The position numbers and the translations under genes were made by a program. Of a stretch of 64,000 nucleotides of DNA, positions 40,571 through 48,806 are shown piece by piece. This DNA is from JADLCX01 sp964630785. Its GTDB lineage: Bacteria; Planctomycetota; Phycisphaerae; Phycisphaerales; UBA1924. The notes below the pieces were generated by a model, which was not told the DNA's origin, searched no databases, and was given only the letters and a program-made list of their open reading frames with translations. The stretch lies in the NCBI GenBank assembly GCA_964630785.1, contig CAZVZG010000001.1, positions 186,001 to 250,000 of the forward strand. Direction: 5' to 3'. Numbering within the stretch: position 1 is the first letter of the stretch; every line of letters begins with the position of its first letter.

Positions 40571-40932
40571 GCCACGGATTGCACGGATTGGCACGGATTG
40601 TGACTTTGGCCGCGGATGAACGCGGATTGACGCGGATCAGGAATGGATACAGTGGTGGCACCGACCAAGACAGGCCGCAGATTGCGCAGATGGGCGCAGA
40701 TCAGGGATCGAATCTGCGTCAATCTGCGCGATCTGCGGCTGTTCTCCGCACCGTTCAAATCCGTGTTCATCGGTGTTCATCCGTGGCCGAGTCTCGGCCT
40801 TCGGAGTGGAGAGCAAAGGCCGGCCGCAGATTGCGCAGATGAGCGCAGATCAGGAATCAAATCTGCGCATATCTGCGAGATCTGCGGCGGCATCTGATCC
40901 AAAGATCCGTGCCCATCGGTGCAATCCGTGGC
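40571..40932. repeat. nested palindromic repeat cluster between two genes
   Basis: The 414-bp gap before the end of topA has no gene. It holds two copies (40674-40739 and 40821-40888) of a 66-68-bp palindrome beginning GGCCGCAGATTGCGCAGATG and ending ATCTGCGGC. Outer arms are GCCACGGATTGCACGGATTG (40571-) against AATCCGTG...CCGTGGCC at 40758-40788 and 40905-40932. Long hairpins of this composition occur between genes in other planctomycetes. All frames through it are repeat-derived. Confidence 0.75.
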
Positions 40933-40945
40933 CGGTTCCGGCCTG

Positions 40946-43834
40946 CTACGCGGCCCCTTCCAGCGGCTGGTCGTCGCGGTCGAGGTCTTCCTCGCGCGAG
41001 CGACCGTTGATCGCCTCGCCCTCGGTCAGGCCGTCCACGCGGGGCGCCTCCGGCAGCGGCTTGCCCTTGGCGTCGGTCAGCGGCTTGCCGTCGAGCGTCC
41101 GCACGATCGGGACCGGGTTGGCCTTGTCGTGAGCGGCGAGCGCGGCCTCGAGCTCGCGACGCTGGGTCTCGGGCACGTCGGTCCACTTGCCGCGTCCGCG
41201 GCACTTGGGGAAGCGCGAGCAGCCCAACCACGGGCCGCGGATGCCGTTGCGCAGGTTCATCGGGCTCTGACACTTGGGGCACGGCAGGTCGGTGAGCAGC
41301 GGGGGCTGGCTCGGCGCCACCACGTGCCCGTTCTTGTCGATGTTGAGGATCCCGTCGCACGGGTCCTTGTCGTCGTTGTACTTCGCGCACCCCAGGAACG
41401 GTCCGAACCGGCCGTTTCGCTTGATCATCGGCCCGCCGCACTTCACGCACGCGACGTTCACGTGCTCGGCCGGACGCGGGCGTCCCTCGCGATCGACCGG
41501 GCAGGCGTACGTGCACTCGGGGTAGTTGCTGCACGAAAGGAACCGCCCGTTCTTGCCGAAGCGGTACACCAGGTCGCTCCCGCACACGGCGCAGCGGTAT
41601 TCCTTCGGCGCGGGCGTCACCTCGGCCTTGGCGTGCGTCATGCCCTCGTGGGCCTCGTCGAGAGCGCGGCTGAACGGCCCGTAGAACCGGCGTAGCATGT
41701 CGATCCAGTCGAGGTGGTCGTCCTCGACCTTGTCCAGCTCGCCCTCCATGTCGCGCGTGTAGCCCACGTCCATGATCTTGGGGAAGCCCTCGACGAGCTT
41801 GTCCGTCACCACCTCGCCCAGGTCGGTCGCGTAGAACCGGCGCTCGATCTGCTCGGCGTACTTGCGGTCCTGGATGACCTGGATGATCGACGCGTACGTC
41901 GACGGGCGGCCGATGCCCTCGGATTCGAGCGTCTTGATGAGCGAAGCTTCGCTGTACCGCGCCGGCGGGCTGGTGAACTTCTGCTCCGCGTCGATCGCGA
42001 AGGGGTGCACGCGCTGTTGCTCGGCGAGCTTGGGCAGCGTCGCGGTATCGGCCGCGGGGGGCACGCCCGTGACCTTGTAGAACCCGTCGAACACGAGCGT
42101 CCGTCCCGTGGCCTTGAAGGTGCACCGGGCATTCCGCCGGTCCTCGGCGGACCCGCCGCGGAGCGCCGGGGTACCCAACGGCCCTTCGATCAGCACCGTC
42201 GCCACGTCCCACTGCGCGTGCGCCATCTGGCACGCGACAAACCGCTCCCAGATGAGCTGGTAGAGCCGGAACTGGTCCGGCTTGAGCACGTTCCGCAGTT
42301 TGTTCGGCGTGTGCTCCAGGCTCGTGGGGCGAATTGCCTCGTGCGCCTCCTGCGCGGCCTTGTTCGAGCTGGCGAAGAAGTTGGGCTTCTCGGGCAGGTA
42401 CTTCTCGCCGTAGTGCTTGAGGATGAAACCCCGCGCCATCTCCAGCGCCTGGCCGGAGAGGTGCGTCGAGTCGGTTCGCATGTACGTGATCAGACCCACC
42501 GGGCCTTCGCCGGGGACGTCCACGCCCTCGTACAACTGCTGCGCGGCCCGCATCGTCCGCTGGGCGCCGAAGCCCAGCCTGCTGCTCGCCGCCTGCTGCA
42601 TCGTGCTCGTGATGAACGGCGCGGCCGGGCGCACGCCCGAGCGCTTGGTCTCGATCGACTTGATCGCGTAGTCCACGTCCGGCTCGACCGTGCCCGTGAT
42701 CGTGCGAACGAAGCGCGCCGGGCCGCGGCCGTCGGTGTTCTCGCGCACGTCCACTTTGACGGCGCTCAGGCCCGCGAGGCGGGCCAACTCGGCCGCACGC
42801 TTGGCGAAGCGGTCGCTCGCCTCGCCGTTCTGACCGCGGATCTCAAGCCGCTCGCCGTCGATCTCGATGAGCTCGGCGCGGATCGCGCCGTGCTCGCCCA
42901 GCCAGGCGGTCTGGGCCTTCTGCGTCGGCGGGTTGCCCTTCTCGTCCCGGGTCGCCATCAGACCGGCCCACGTGCCGCGGAGTTGGCGGGCCTCAGTCTG
43001 GCTGAGCGCAAAGAGGCCCTCGATCTGCCAGTGCTCGTCGGGGACGAAGTTGCGGATCTCCCGCTCGCGCTCGACGACCAGTCGCACGGCCACGCTCTGC
43101 ACGCGCCCCGCGCTCAGGCCGCGCGCCACCTTCTTCCACAAGAGCGGCGAGACCTGGTACCCCACCACGCGGTCGAGGATGCGCCGGGCCTGCTGCGCGT
43201 TCACGCGGTCCATATCGATCGGGTGCGGGTTGCCGAACGCGCGCTTGATCTCGTCCTTGGTGATGGCCGCGAACATCACTCGCTTGGCCTCGCGCGGGTT
43301 GATCCCCAGCTCCTCGGCCAGGTGCCACGCGATGGCCTCGCCCTCGCGATCCAAGTCGGTTGCGAACCAGACCTGGGCGGCGTGCTTGGCGGCCTTGCGG
43401 AGTTCGCTCACGGTCCGCGTCTTGCCGGGCAGCACCTCGTAGTGCGGGCGGAAGTCGTGGTTGAGGTCCACGCCCGGCACGGGCGACTTGTCGCCCTTGG
43501 GCGCCTTGCTCGGCAAGTCGCGCACATGCCCCACGCTCGCGAGCACGACGTACTCCGGCCCGAGGTACTTGTTGATCGTCTTGGCCTTGCTGGGCGACTC
43601 GACGATCACCAGTTGCTTGCCGCTCACCGCCGTGGGCGAGATGCCGATCCCGCGGTCCTCGCGCACGAACCGCCCGGCACGCTTGCCGCCGGATGTCTTG
43701 GCCTTGCCGCTGCGGGCGGCCGCCGGGGCCTTTGCGCCCGCTTCCACGCCATCGTCAAAGGGTGCCGCCTCCGTCTTGGACGGGCCGGTCTTGCGGCGTG
43801 GGCGGGGCGGGGCGGGCGTGCGGGTCTTGGCCAT
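40946..43834 (-). CDS. topA: DNA topoisomerase I
   Basis: Type IA topoisomerase, relaxes negative supercoils, 962 aa. A basic, Ala/Pro-rich extension of about 70 residues precedes the TOPRIM domain (QLVIVESPSKAKTINKYLG, then ATDLDREGEAIAWH with the DxDxE acids). The catalytic tyrosine is Y451 in GLITYMRTDST. Three C-terminal zinc ribbons (CAVCG..CSNYPEC, CVKCG..CAKY, CPKCQ..CSRFPKC) bind single-stranded DNA. DLDRE replaces the more common DPDRE. ATG 43834 opens the basic leader; a frame extension to 43915 lacks support. Confidence 0.95.
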   Translation of the reverse strand: MAKTRTPAPPRPRRKTGPSKTEAAPFDDGVEAGAKAPAAARSGKAKTSGGKRAGRFVREDRGIGISPTAVSGKQLVIVESPSKAKTINKYLGPEYVVLASVGHVRDLPSKAPKGDKSPVPGVDLNHDFRPHYEVLPGKTRTVSELRKAAKHAAQVWFATDLDREGEAIAWHLAEELGINPREAKRVMFAAITKDEIKRAFGNPHPIDMDRVNAQQARRILDRVVGYQVSPLLWKKVARGLSAGRVQSVAVRLVVEREREIRNFVPDEHWQIEGLFALSQTEARQLRGTWAGLMATRDEKGNPPTQKAQTAWLGEHGAIRAELIEIDGERLEIRGQNGEASDRFAKRAAELARLAGLSAVKVDVRENTDGRGPARFVRTITGTVEPDVDYAIKSIETKRSGVRPAAPFITSTMQQAASSRLGFGAQRTMRAAQQLYEGVDVPGEGPVGLITYMRTDSTHLSGQALEMARGFILKHYGEKYLPEKPNFFASSNKAAQEAHEAIRPTSLEHTPNKLRNVLKPDQFRLYQLIWERFVACQMAHAQWDVATVLIEGPLGTPALRGGSAEDRRNARCTFKATGRTLVFDGFYKVTGVPPAADTATLPKLAEQQRVHPFAIDAEQKFTSPPARYSEASLIKTLESEGIGRPSTYASIIQVIQDRKYAEQIERRFYATDLGEVVTDKLVEGFPKIMDVGYTRDMEGELDKVEDDHLDWIDMLRRFYGPFSRALDEAHEGMTHAKAEVTPAPKEYRCAVCGSDLVYRFGKNGRFLSCSNYPECTYACPVDREGRPRPAEHVNVACVKCGGPMIKRNGRFGPFLGCAKYNDDKDPCDGILNIDKNGHVVAPSQPPLLTDLPCPKCQSPMNLRNGIRGPWLGCSRFPKCRGRGKWTDVPETQRRELEAALAAHDKANPVPIVRTLDGKPLTDAKGKPLPEAPRVDGLTEGEAINGRSREEDLDRDDQPLEGAA

Positions 43835-44082
43835 GGTGTTCGTGAGGACGGAAGTGAGGGGAAGCGGAAGATCAGGGGTGGGGGGGTACCGATATCTATC
43901 GGAACCAGTCCTCAATCACCCCTGATCGGCACTCGGACCGGGGGCTCTGAGAAGGTCCGTGCCGGAAACCGACCCGGTTGTTACGAACGTCCAACGCGGA
44001 ATGTCAAGCGAAAGTTCCGCGATTGTGCCAAACACAATCCGATCATCTGTCCGGTGATGCACGATTGCAGGCGTTGATACCC

Positions 44083-45123
44083 CTAAACAGGGCAAATGTT
44101 AGCCCAGATTCTGGCTGCTGCTTCGGGGCCCGGAACAGGTGGGCACGCGATCGTCAAGGCTCCCGGCGTGGATCGGAGCCGGCGCAACCACGTCCGCTGG
44201 TTCTTTCCGAATCGGCGGGTCTCGACCTTGATCTTCTCGACCGCCGCGGCCAACTCCGCGTCCGGTGGCGGCCACGCCCGCGCCGCTCCCCCTGCTTCGG
44301 GCGCGAGCAGCGGTAGCAACTGCTTATATCCGAGTGCCTCGGCCGCCTGGGGGCGCAACGGCCCGCGCTCGACCAGGGCCCGGACCTCGGCGAGCAGCCC
44401 CTCCCCCTCCCCCGTCCCCCCCCCCCGGTCCATCATCTGTTTCACGCGGGCGTTGATCCGCTGGTTGAGCGCCTCCGTCGGCCAATCGAGGATCACCAGG
44501 CGGAGTGTCAGATGTCGGATGTCGGATGCCGGATGTGTGCGGTCCCACTGACGCTGGTGGGCGGAGATCGGCCGGCCGGTCTGGCGGAACACCTCCAGCG
44601 CCCGCACCGTCCGCCGGGTGTCGTTGGGGTGGATTCGAGCGGCCGCGGCGGGGTCGAACCGCTCCAGTTCCTCGCGCCGTGCGTCCGGGTCCATCGCGTT
44701 GAGTTCGGCCCGCAGGGCCGGGTCGGGCTCGGGCCCCTGAAAGAGCCCGTCGAGCAGGGCTTTGATGTAGAGGTGCGTCCCCCCGACCACGATCGGCAAA
44801 CGCCCCGCGTTGCGCGCGTCCGCGATCTTCGCCGTCGCCAGCCCCAGCCAGTCCTCGACCGTGAACGACCGGGCGGCGAGCCCGCCTCCGCCGTCGTCGT
44901 GTGCGGGCACAAGGTCGATCAGGTGGTGCGGCACGCCCCGACGTTCCGCCACGGACGGCTTGGCCGTGCCGATGTCCATGCCGCGGTAAACCTGGAACGC
45001 ATCGGCGGTGATGACCTCGGCCTCGACGCCGTGGCGCGCTCGGGCGAACTTGGCGAGCGCGATGGCGAGGTCCGACTTGCCGCCGGCGGTGGGGCCCGCG
45101 ATCACGGGCGTGAGGGGCGTCAC
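44083..45123 (-). CDS. miaA: tRNA dimethylallyltransferase
   Basis: Adds a dimethylallyl group to A37 of tRNAs that read UNN codons, 346 aa. P-loop VIAGPTAGGKSDLA, then ITADAFQVYRGMDIGTAKPS, GVPHHLIDLVPA and IVVGGTHLYIKALLDGLF are all diagnostic. The Asp of the usual DSxQxY motif is kept (DAFQVY). A Gly-rich linker (RGGGTGEGEG) is encoded by a G10 run (44416-44425 on the plus strand as C10). The start GTG at 45123 overlaps the stop of the upstream kinase-TPR gene (GTGA), so translation is coupled. Confidence 0.94.
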   Translation of the reverse strand: MTPLTPVIAGPTAGGKSDLAIALAKFARARHGVEAEVITADAFQVYRGMDIGTAKPSVAERRGVPHHLIDLVPAHDDGGGGLAARSFTVEDWLGLATAKIADARNAGRLPIVVGGTHLYIKALLDGLFQGPEPDPALRAELNAMDPDARREELERFDPAAAARIHPNDTRRTVRALEVFRQTGRPISAHQRQWDRTHPASDIRHLTLRLVILDWPTEALNQRINARVKQMMDRGGGTGEGEGLLAEVRALVERGPLRPQAAEALGYKQLLPLLAPEAGGAARAWPPPDAELAAAVEKIKVETRRFGKNQRTWLRRLRSTPGALTIACPPVPGPEAAARIWANICPV

Positions 45124-47780
45124 TTGGCGGCTCCGCTCAGGACCCGCCAGCGGTCCGCGTCATCCTTCTTGCCGGACTTGTCGTAGAGCAGCGCCAGCGA
45201 TTTGGCGCACGAGCGCGTGCGCTGGTGGTCGGTCCCGAGCACACGCTTGAGGTTGTCGTACGCGTCGGTGAGCATGGGCTCGGCCTCGCCCGTCTTGCCC
45301 AGTTCGACCAGGCAGTTGGCCAGGTTCATCCTTCCCGCGAAGCGCATCCAGTGGTCCGGCGGCAGGGCGATGTCCACGCCTTCGACCACGCGTCGGAACA
45401 TCGGTTCGGCCTCGGCGAAGCGTCCTCGGTTCTCTAACAGCAGGGCCAGGTTGTTCACAAGCGTGAGCGTGTCGACCGAGTTGGGGCCGTCGATCCGCTC
45501 GCGCTGGGCCATCGTCTCGCGGAAGAGTGATTCCGCCTCGTCGAGCCGGGACGCGCGCCGGGGATCGTCGGGTTTGTCGCCCTGGGCTCGGCGGTTGAGG
45601 AAGTTCGCCAGGTTGTTCGCGTAGGTGAGCGCCGAAGGGTGGACGGTCCCGCGCGTGCCCCGTCCGCCCGCGAGCAGCAGGCGATACGCTGCTTCCGCCT
45701 CGTCCATGTGCCCCAGCGACTCCTCGTTGAGCGCGAGCGTGTTGAGCGTCGTGAGCGTGTCGGGGTGGTCGGCGCCCAGCACCGCGACGCGCGTGTCGTA
45801 CACGTCCTTGAGCATGGGCGCGGCCTCGGCGAACCGCCCGGCGTCGTGCAGCGCCGAGGCGAGGATGGAGCGGGCGGTCAGCGTGGTCGGGTGACGCGGG
45901 CCGAGCGCCCGCTCGCAACCGGCCGCGCTGTCGCGGGCGACCTTGATCGCCTCGTCGACTTTGCCCTGGCTTTGAAGGAGGTCCGAGAGCTGCATCAGGC
46001 TCACCAGCGTCTCCTGGTGGGCCGGGCCGAGCACACGGGTCTTGATCTCCAGGGCCTTGCGCTGCAGGCTCTCCGACTCTTCGAGCCGCCCCTGGTCCTG
46101 CACGGCCAACGCGAGGTTGGCCATCGTCGCGAGCGTGTCCTCGTGCGCCTCGCCGACGGCCGCCGTCTGCCGGGCGAGCGCGTCGCGGAAGATCGCCTCC
46201 GCCTCGGCCGCCTTGCCGTCCATCATCACGGGTACGCCCGAGAGCGCCAGCGCGTTGATCGTCTCGGGGTCGTTCTCGCCGCGGCTGGCGGCCCACCGAT
46301 CGTGCGCCGAACGGAACATCGCCAGCGCCTTCACGTTATCGCCCAGGTGAAAATACGCCTTGCCGAGTTTGACCCGCAGCTCGCCGTCCACGTCCGGATC
46401 GTCCTTGAACGCCTCGCCCAGCCGGCCCGCGGCGACGTCGAGCAGTTCGCGCACCGTCCGGTCGCGGCTCTGCCCGCTGTGCGGATCGGCGGTCGAGAGC
46501 ATGTCCCCGAGAAACTCGGTGACCCGGCGCGCCCGCGCCGTCTCGGACTGGGCCTGATCGCGGGCCGCCACCGCCTCGCGGCGCTGGACCGCTTCGCGGT
46601 ACGCGAAGTTCGCGCTCACGACGGCCGCCGCGACCAGCGCCAGCGCGGCGACGGCGATGCCCGCGGCCAGGGCCCGGTTCCGCCGGGCCATCACGCGCAG
46701 TTGATAGCCCACGCTCGGCGGGCGCGCCGCGATCGGCTCGTTGTTCAGATACCGCCGGATGTCGGCGGCGAAGTCCGCGGCCGACTGGTAGCGACGAGCA
46801 CGGTCCTTCTCCAGGGCCTTGAAAACGATGGTCTCGACGTCGCCGGCGCGGCTGCCGCTTCCCCCGCCGCTCCCGCCTCCCCCTCGTCGCGAGCCCGTCA
46901 GCCCGGAGAGTCGTCTGGGGGGTTCCTGGCGGATGATCCGCGTGATGTCGCCGAGGCCCGACTCACCCAGGTCGTAGGGCAACTGGCCCGAGAGCAGTTC
47001 GTAGAGCACCACCCCCAACGCGTACACGTCCGATCGCGTGTCGATGTCGCCCGAGGCGTCGACCTGCTCCGGGCTCATGTAGTGCGGCGTGCCGACCAGC
47101 GCGCCCGGCTGCGTGTGCATGGTGTGGTCGGTGGCCTCGTGCTCGATGGCGCGGGCCACGCCGAAGTCGATGACCTTCGGCTCGCCGGATGAGTCGACGA
47201 GAATGTTCGCGGGCTTGAGGTCGCGGTGGATGACGCCCTTGGTGTGCCCGTGGTGCACGGCATCGCACACCCGGGCGAAGAGCGTGAGCCTGTCGGCGAG
47301 AGACAGGTTGTGCGCCTGGGCGTGCGCCGTGATGGAGCGAGCACCGGGGATGTACTCCATCGCGTAGTACGGGATCACCTCCGGCCGGAGCCCCGGCGGG
47401 AGCTCGGCGCCGGGGGGTGGAGAGGGGGGCGTGTGCGTGCCCGCCTCGTAGACCTGCGCGATGCCGGGGTGGCGAAGGCGAGCAAGCAGTTGCGACTCGT
47501 ACTCGAACCGCCTCTGCGCGCCGGCGGAAGCGATGCCCGTGCGCAGCACCTTGAGCGCCACGATGCGCCGCGGGTTGTCCTGCTCGGCCTCGTACACAGC
47601 GCCCATGCCGCCGGTGCCGATGAGCCGGCGCAGCGTGTAACTCCCCACGCGGTGCACCCCGGGCGCGACCTCCCCGACCGCTCCGGCATCCTCCTTACCG
47701 CGAGACTGATGGCCAGCCGGGGGTTGAGGGGGCGGCACGGTCGTGCGAGCGGCGAAGTCGTCGGTGGGGTTCGGCGACAC
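45120..47780 (-). CDS. Ser/Thr protein kinase with TM helix and TPR array
   Basis: Protein of 886 aa. Kinase domain about 48-345: glycine loop GTGGMGAV (55-62), VALK lysine 77, HRDLKPANIL (185-194), DFG (205-207), and the common planctomycete end SAADFAADIRRYLNNEPIAA. One TM helix lies at about 390-410 (AAGIAVAALALVAAAVVSAN). The extracytoplasmic half is a TPR array of about ten repeats with the pattern ADHPDTLTTLNTLALNEESL (TPR_10/12 type), probably binding a protein. GGAGCC before the GTG at 47780 favours that start; an ATG at 47864 would extend it by 28 residues. It overlaps miaA by 4 bp. Confidence 0.9.
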   Translation of the reverse strand: MSPNPTDDFAARTTVPPPQPPAGHQSRGKEDAGAVGEVAPGVHRVGSYTLRRLIGTGGMGAVYEAEQDNPRRIVALKVLRTGIASAGAQRRFEYESQLLARLRHPGIAQVYEAGTHTPPSPPPGAELPPGLRPEVIPYYAMEYIPGARSITAHAQAHNLSLADRLTLFARVCDAVHHGHTKGVIHRDLKPANILVDSSGEPKVIDFGVARAIEHEATDHTMHTQPGALVGTPHYMSPEQVDASGDIDTRSDVYALGVVLYELLSGQLPYDLGESGLGDITRIIRQEPPRRLSGLTGSRRGGGGSGGGSGSRAGDVETIVFKALEKDRARRYQSAADFAADIRRYLNNEPIAARPPSVGYQLRVMARRNRALAAGIAVAALALVAAAVVSANFAYREAVQRREAVAARDQAQSETARARRVTEFLGDMLSTADPHSGQSRDRTVRELLDVAAGRLGEAFKDDPDVDGELRVKLGKAYFHLGDNVKALAMFRSAHDRWAASRGENDPETINALALSGVPVMMDGKAAEAEAIFRDALARQTAAVGEAHEDTLATMANLALAVQDQGRLEESESLQRKALEIKTRVLGPAHQETLVSLMQLSDLLQSQGKVDEAIKVARDSAAGCERALGPRHPTTLTARSILASALHDAGRFAEAAPMLKDVYDTRVAVLGADHPDTLTTLNTLALNEESLGHMDEAEAAYRLLLAGGRGTRGTVHPSALTYANNLANFLNRRAQGDKPDDPRRASRLDEAESLFRETMAQRERIDGPNSVDTLTLVNNLALLLENRGRFAEAEPMFRRVVEGVDIALPPDHWMRFAGRMNLANCLVELGKTGEAEPMLTDAYDNLKRVLGTDHQRTRSCAKSLALLYDKSGKKDDADRWRVLSGAAK

Positions 47781-47911
47781 ATGAGGCTCCAGTACGGGTC
47801 GGAATGCTAGATCGAGCAAGCCGTTGGGCGGCCCCGGGTCTTTGCCCGGTGTCGTAGACCGCATACCGCCCGGAAGGGCGGCGGCACGTGCGGCCCTATC
47901 CTTGATTCGCC

Positions 47912-48793
47912 ATGACCCTCATCCGTCTCGGCTGCGTCAAGTACCTCAACACCCTGCCCCTGATCGAGGGCTTGCAGGTCTGGAAGGACGCCGAACTGGT
48001 GGCCGCGGTGCCCAGCCGCCTGATCGACATGCTTCTCGGCGGGCGCGTGGACGTCGCCCTCGCGAGCGTCATTGACGGCGCCCGCCACGCCGATCGCGTG
48101 CGCCTGCTCCCCGTCGGCATGATCGGCTGCGACGGACCCACGCTCACGGTGCGGCTTTTCAGCCGCGTGCCGTTCGATCGCATCCGCACCGTCGGCGCCG
48201 ACACCGACAGCCACACCTCCGTCGCTCTGCTGCGGGTGATCCTCTCGCGACGGTTCGGCATCCGCCCCGACGTGTTCGACTTCGACGCCCGCGAGCACAT
48301 GCTGCTCGCCGGCGCTCCGTCATCGCCCGCGCCCGCCCGGGCCGACGCCGTCCTCCTCATCGGCGACAAGGTCGTGACCGATCCGCCCGAGCACGGCGAG
48401 TATCCCCACGAGCTCGACCTCGGCCAAGCGTGGAAGGACCTCACCGGCCTCCCCTTCGTCTACGCCGTGTGGATGTGCCGCGCGGGCGAGGAGGACTCGC
48501 TCGCGGTCGGCACCGCCGCGGCCATGCTCGACCGTCAGCGCCGCCACAACGCCACACGGCTCGGCTGGATCGTGCAGGCCCGCGCCGCCGAGCGTCACTG
48601 GCCCGAGGACACCGCGGCCCGCTACGTCGGCAGCTACCTCAAGTACGCCATCGACGAGCGCGAGCGCGAGGCCGTGGCCCGATTCCTCCCGTGGGCGTAC
48701 GGGCTCGGCCTCAGCCCCGGGCCCGACGCGCACTGGGCCGAGTTCGCGCACACCGACCTTGACGCAGCGCATCACGCGCACGCCACCGCCTGA
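47912..48793 (+). CDS. mqnA: chorismate dehydratase (futalosine menaquinone pathway)
   Basis: Periplasmic-binding-protein-like enzyme that dehydrates chorismate to 3-enolpyruvylbenzoate, the first step of the futalosine route. Family features: IRLGCVKYLNTLPLIEGL, VPSRLIDMLLGGRVDVALAS, DSHTSVALLRVILSRRF, ADAVLLIGDKVV and LGQAWKDLTGLPFVYAVW. 293 aa is normal. It is divergent from the kinase-TPR gene. It starts an apparent operon with a sigma-70-like gene (13 bp gap) and a GT9 gene (overlap). It means this organism makes menaquinone by the alternative pathway. Confidence 0.92.
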   Translation: MTLIRLGCVKYLNTLPLIEGLQVWKDAELVAAVPSRLIDMLLGGRVDVALASVIDGARHADRVRLLPVGMIGCDGPTLTVRLFSRVPFDRIRTVGADTDSHTSVALLRVILSRRFGIRPDVFDFDAREHMLLAGAPSSPAPARADAVLLIGDKVVTDPPEHGEYPHELDLGQAWKDLTGLPFVYAVWMCRAGEEDSLAVGTAAAMLDRQRRHNATRLGWIVQARAAERHWPEDTAARYVGSYLKYAIDEREREAVARFLPWAYGLGLSPGPDAHWAEFAHTDLDAAHHAHATA

Positions 48794-48806
48794 CCGCCCC
48801 GGCCTC

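Noticed and set aside
39104..40603. Plus-strand frame opposite the FtsX-type permease
   Set aside because: Shadow of the permease; no hydrophobic pattern or motif of its own.
40571..40932. Possible CRISPR-like array
   Set aside because: Only two repeat units, each self-complementary over its full length, no unique spacers of constant size and no cas genes.
40534..41132. Open frames across 40.5-41.1 kb with repeated ADQ..NLR peptides
   Set aside because: They are translations of the nested CGCAGAT palindromes, not genes.
41714..44077. 787-codon plus-strand frame opposite topA
   Set aside because: It is a shadow of topA; no known motif, and topA has all family signatures.
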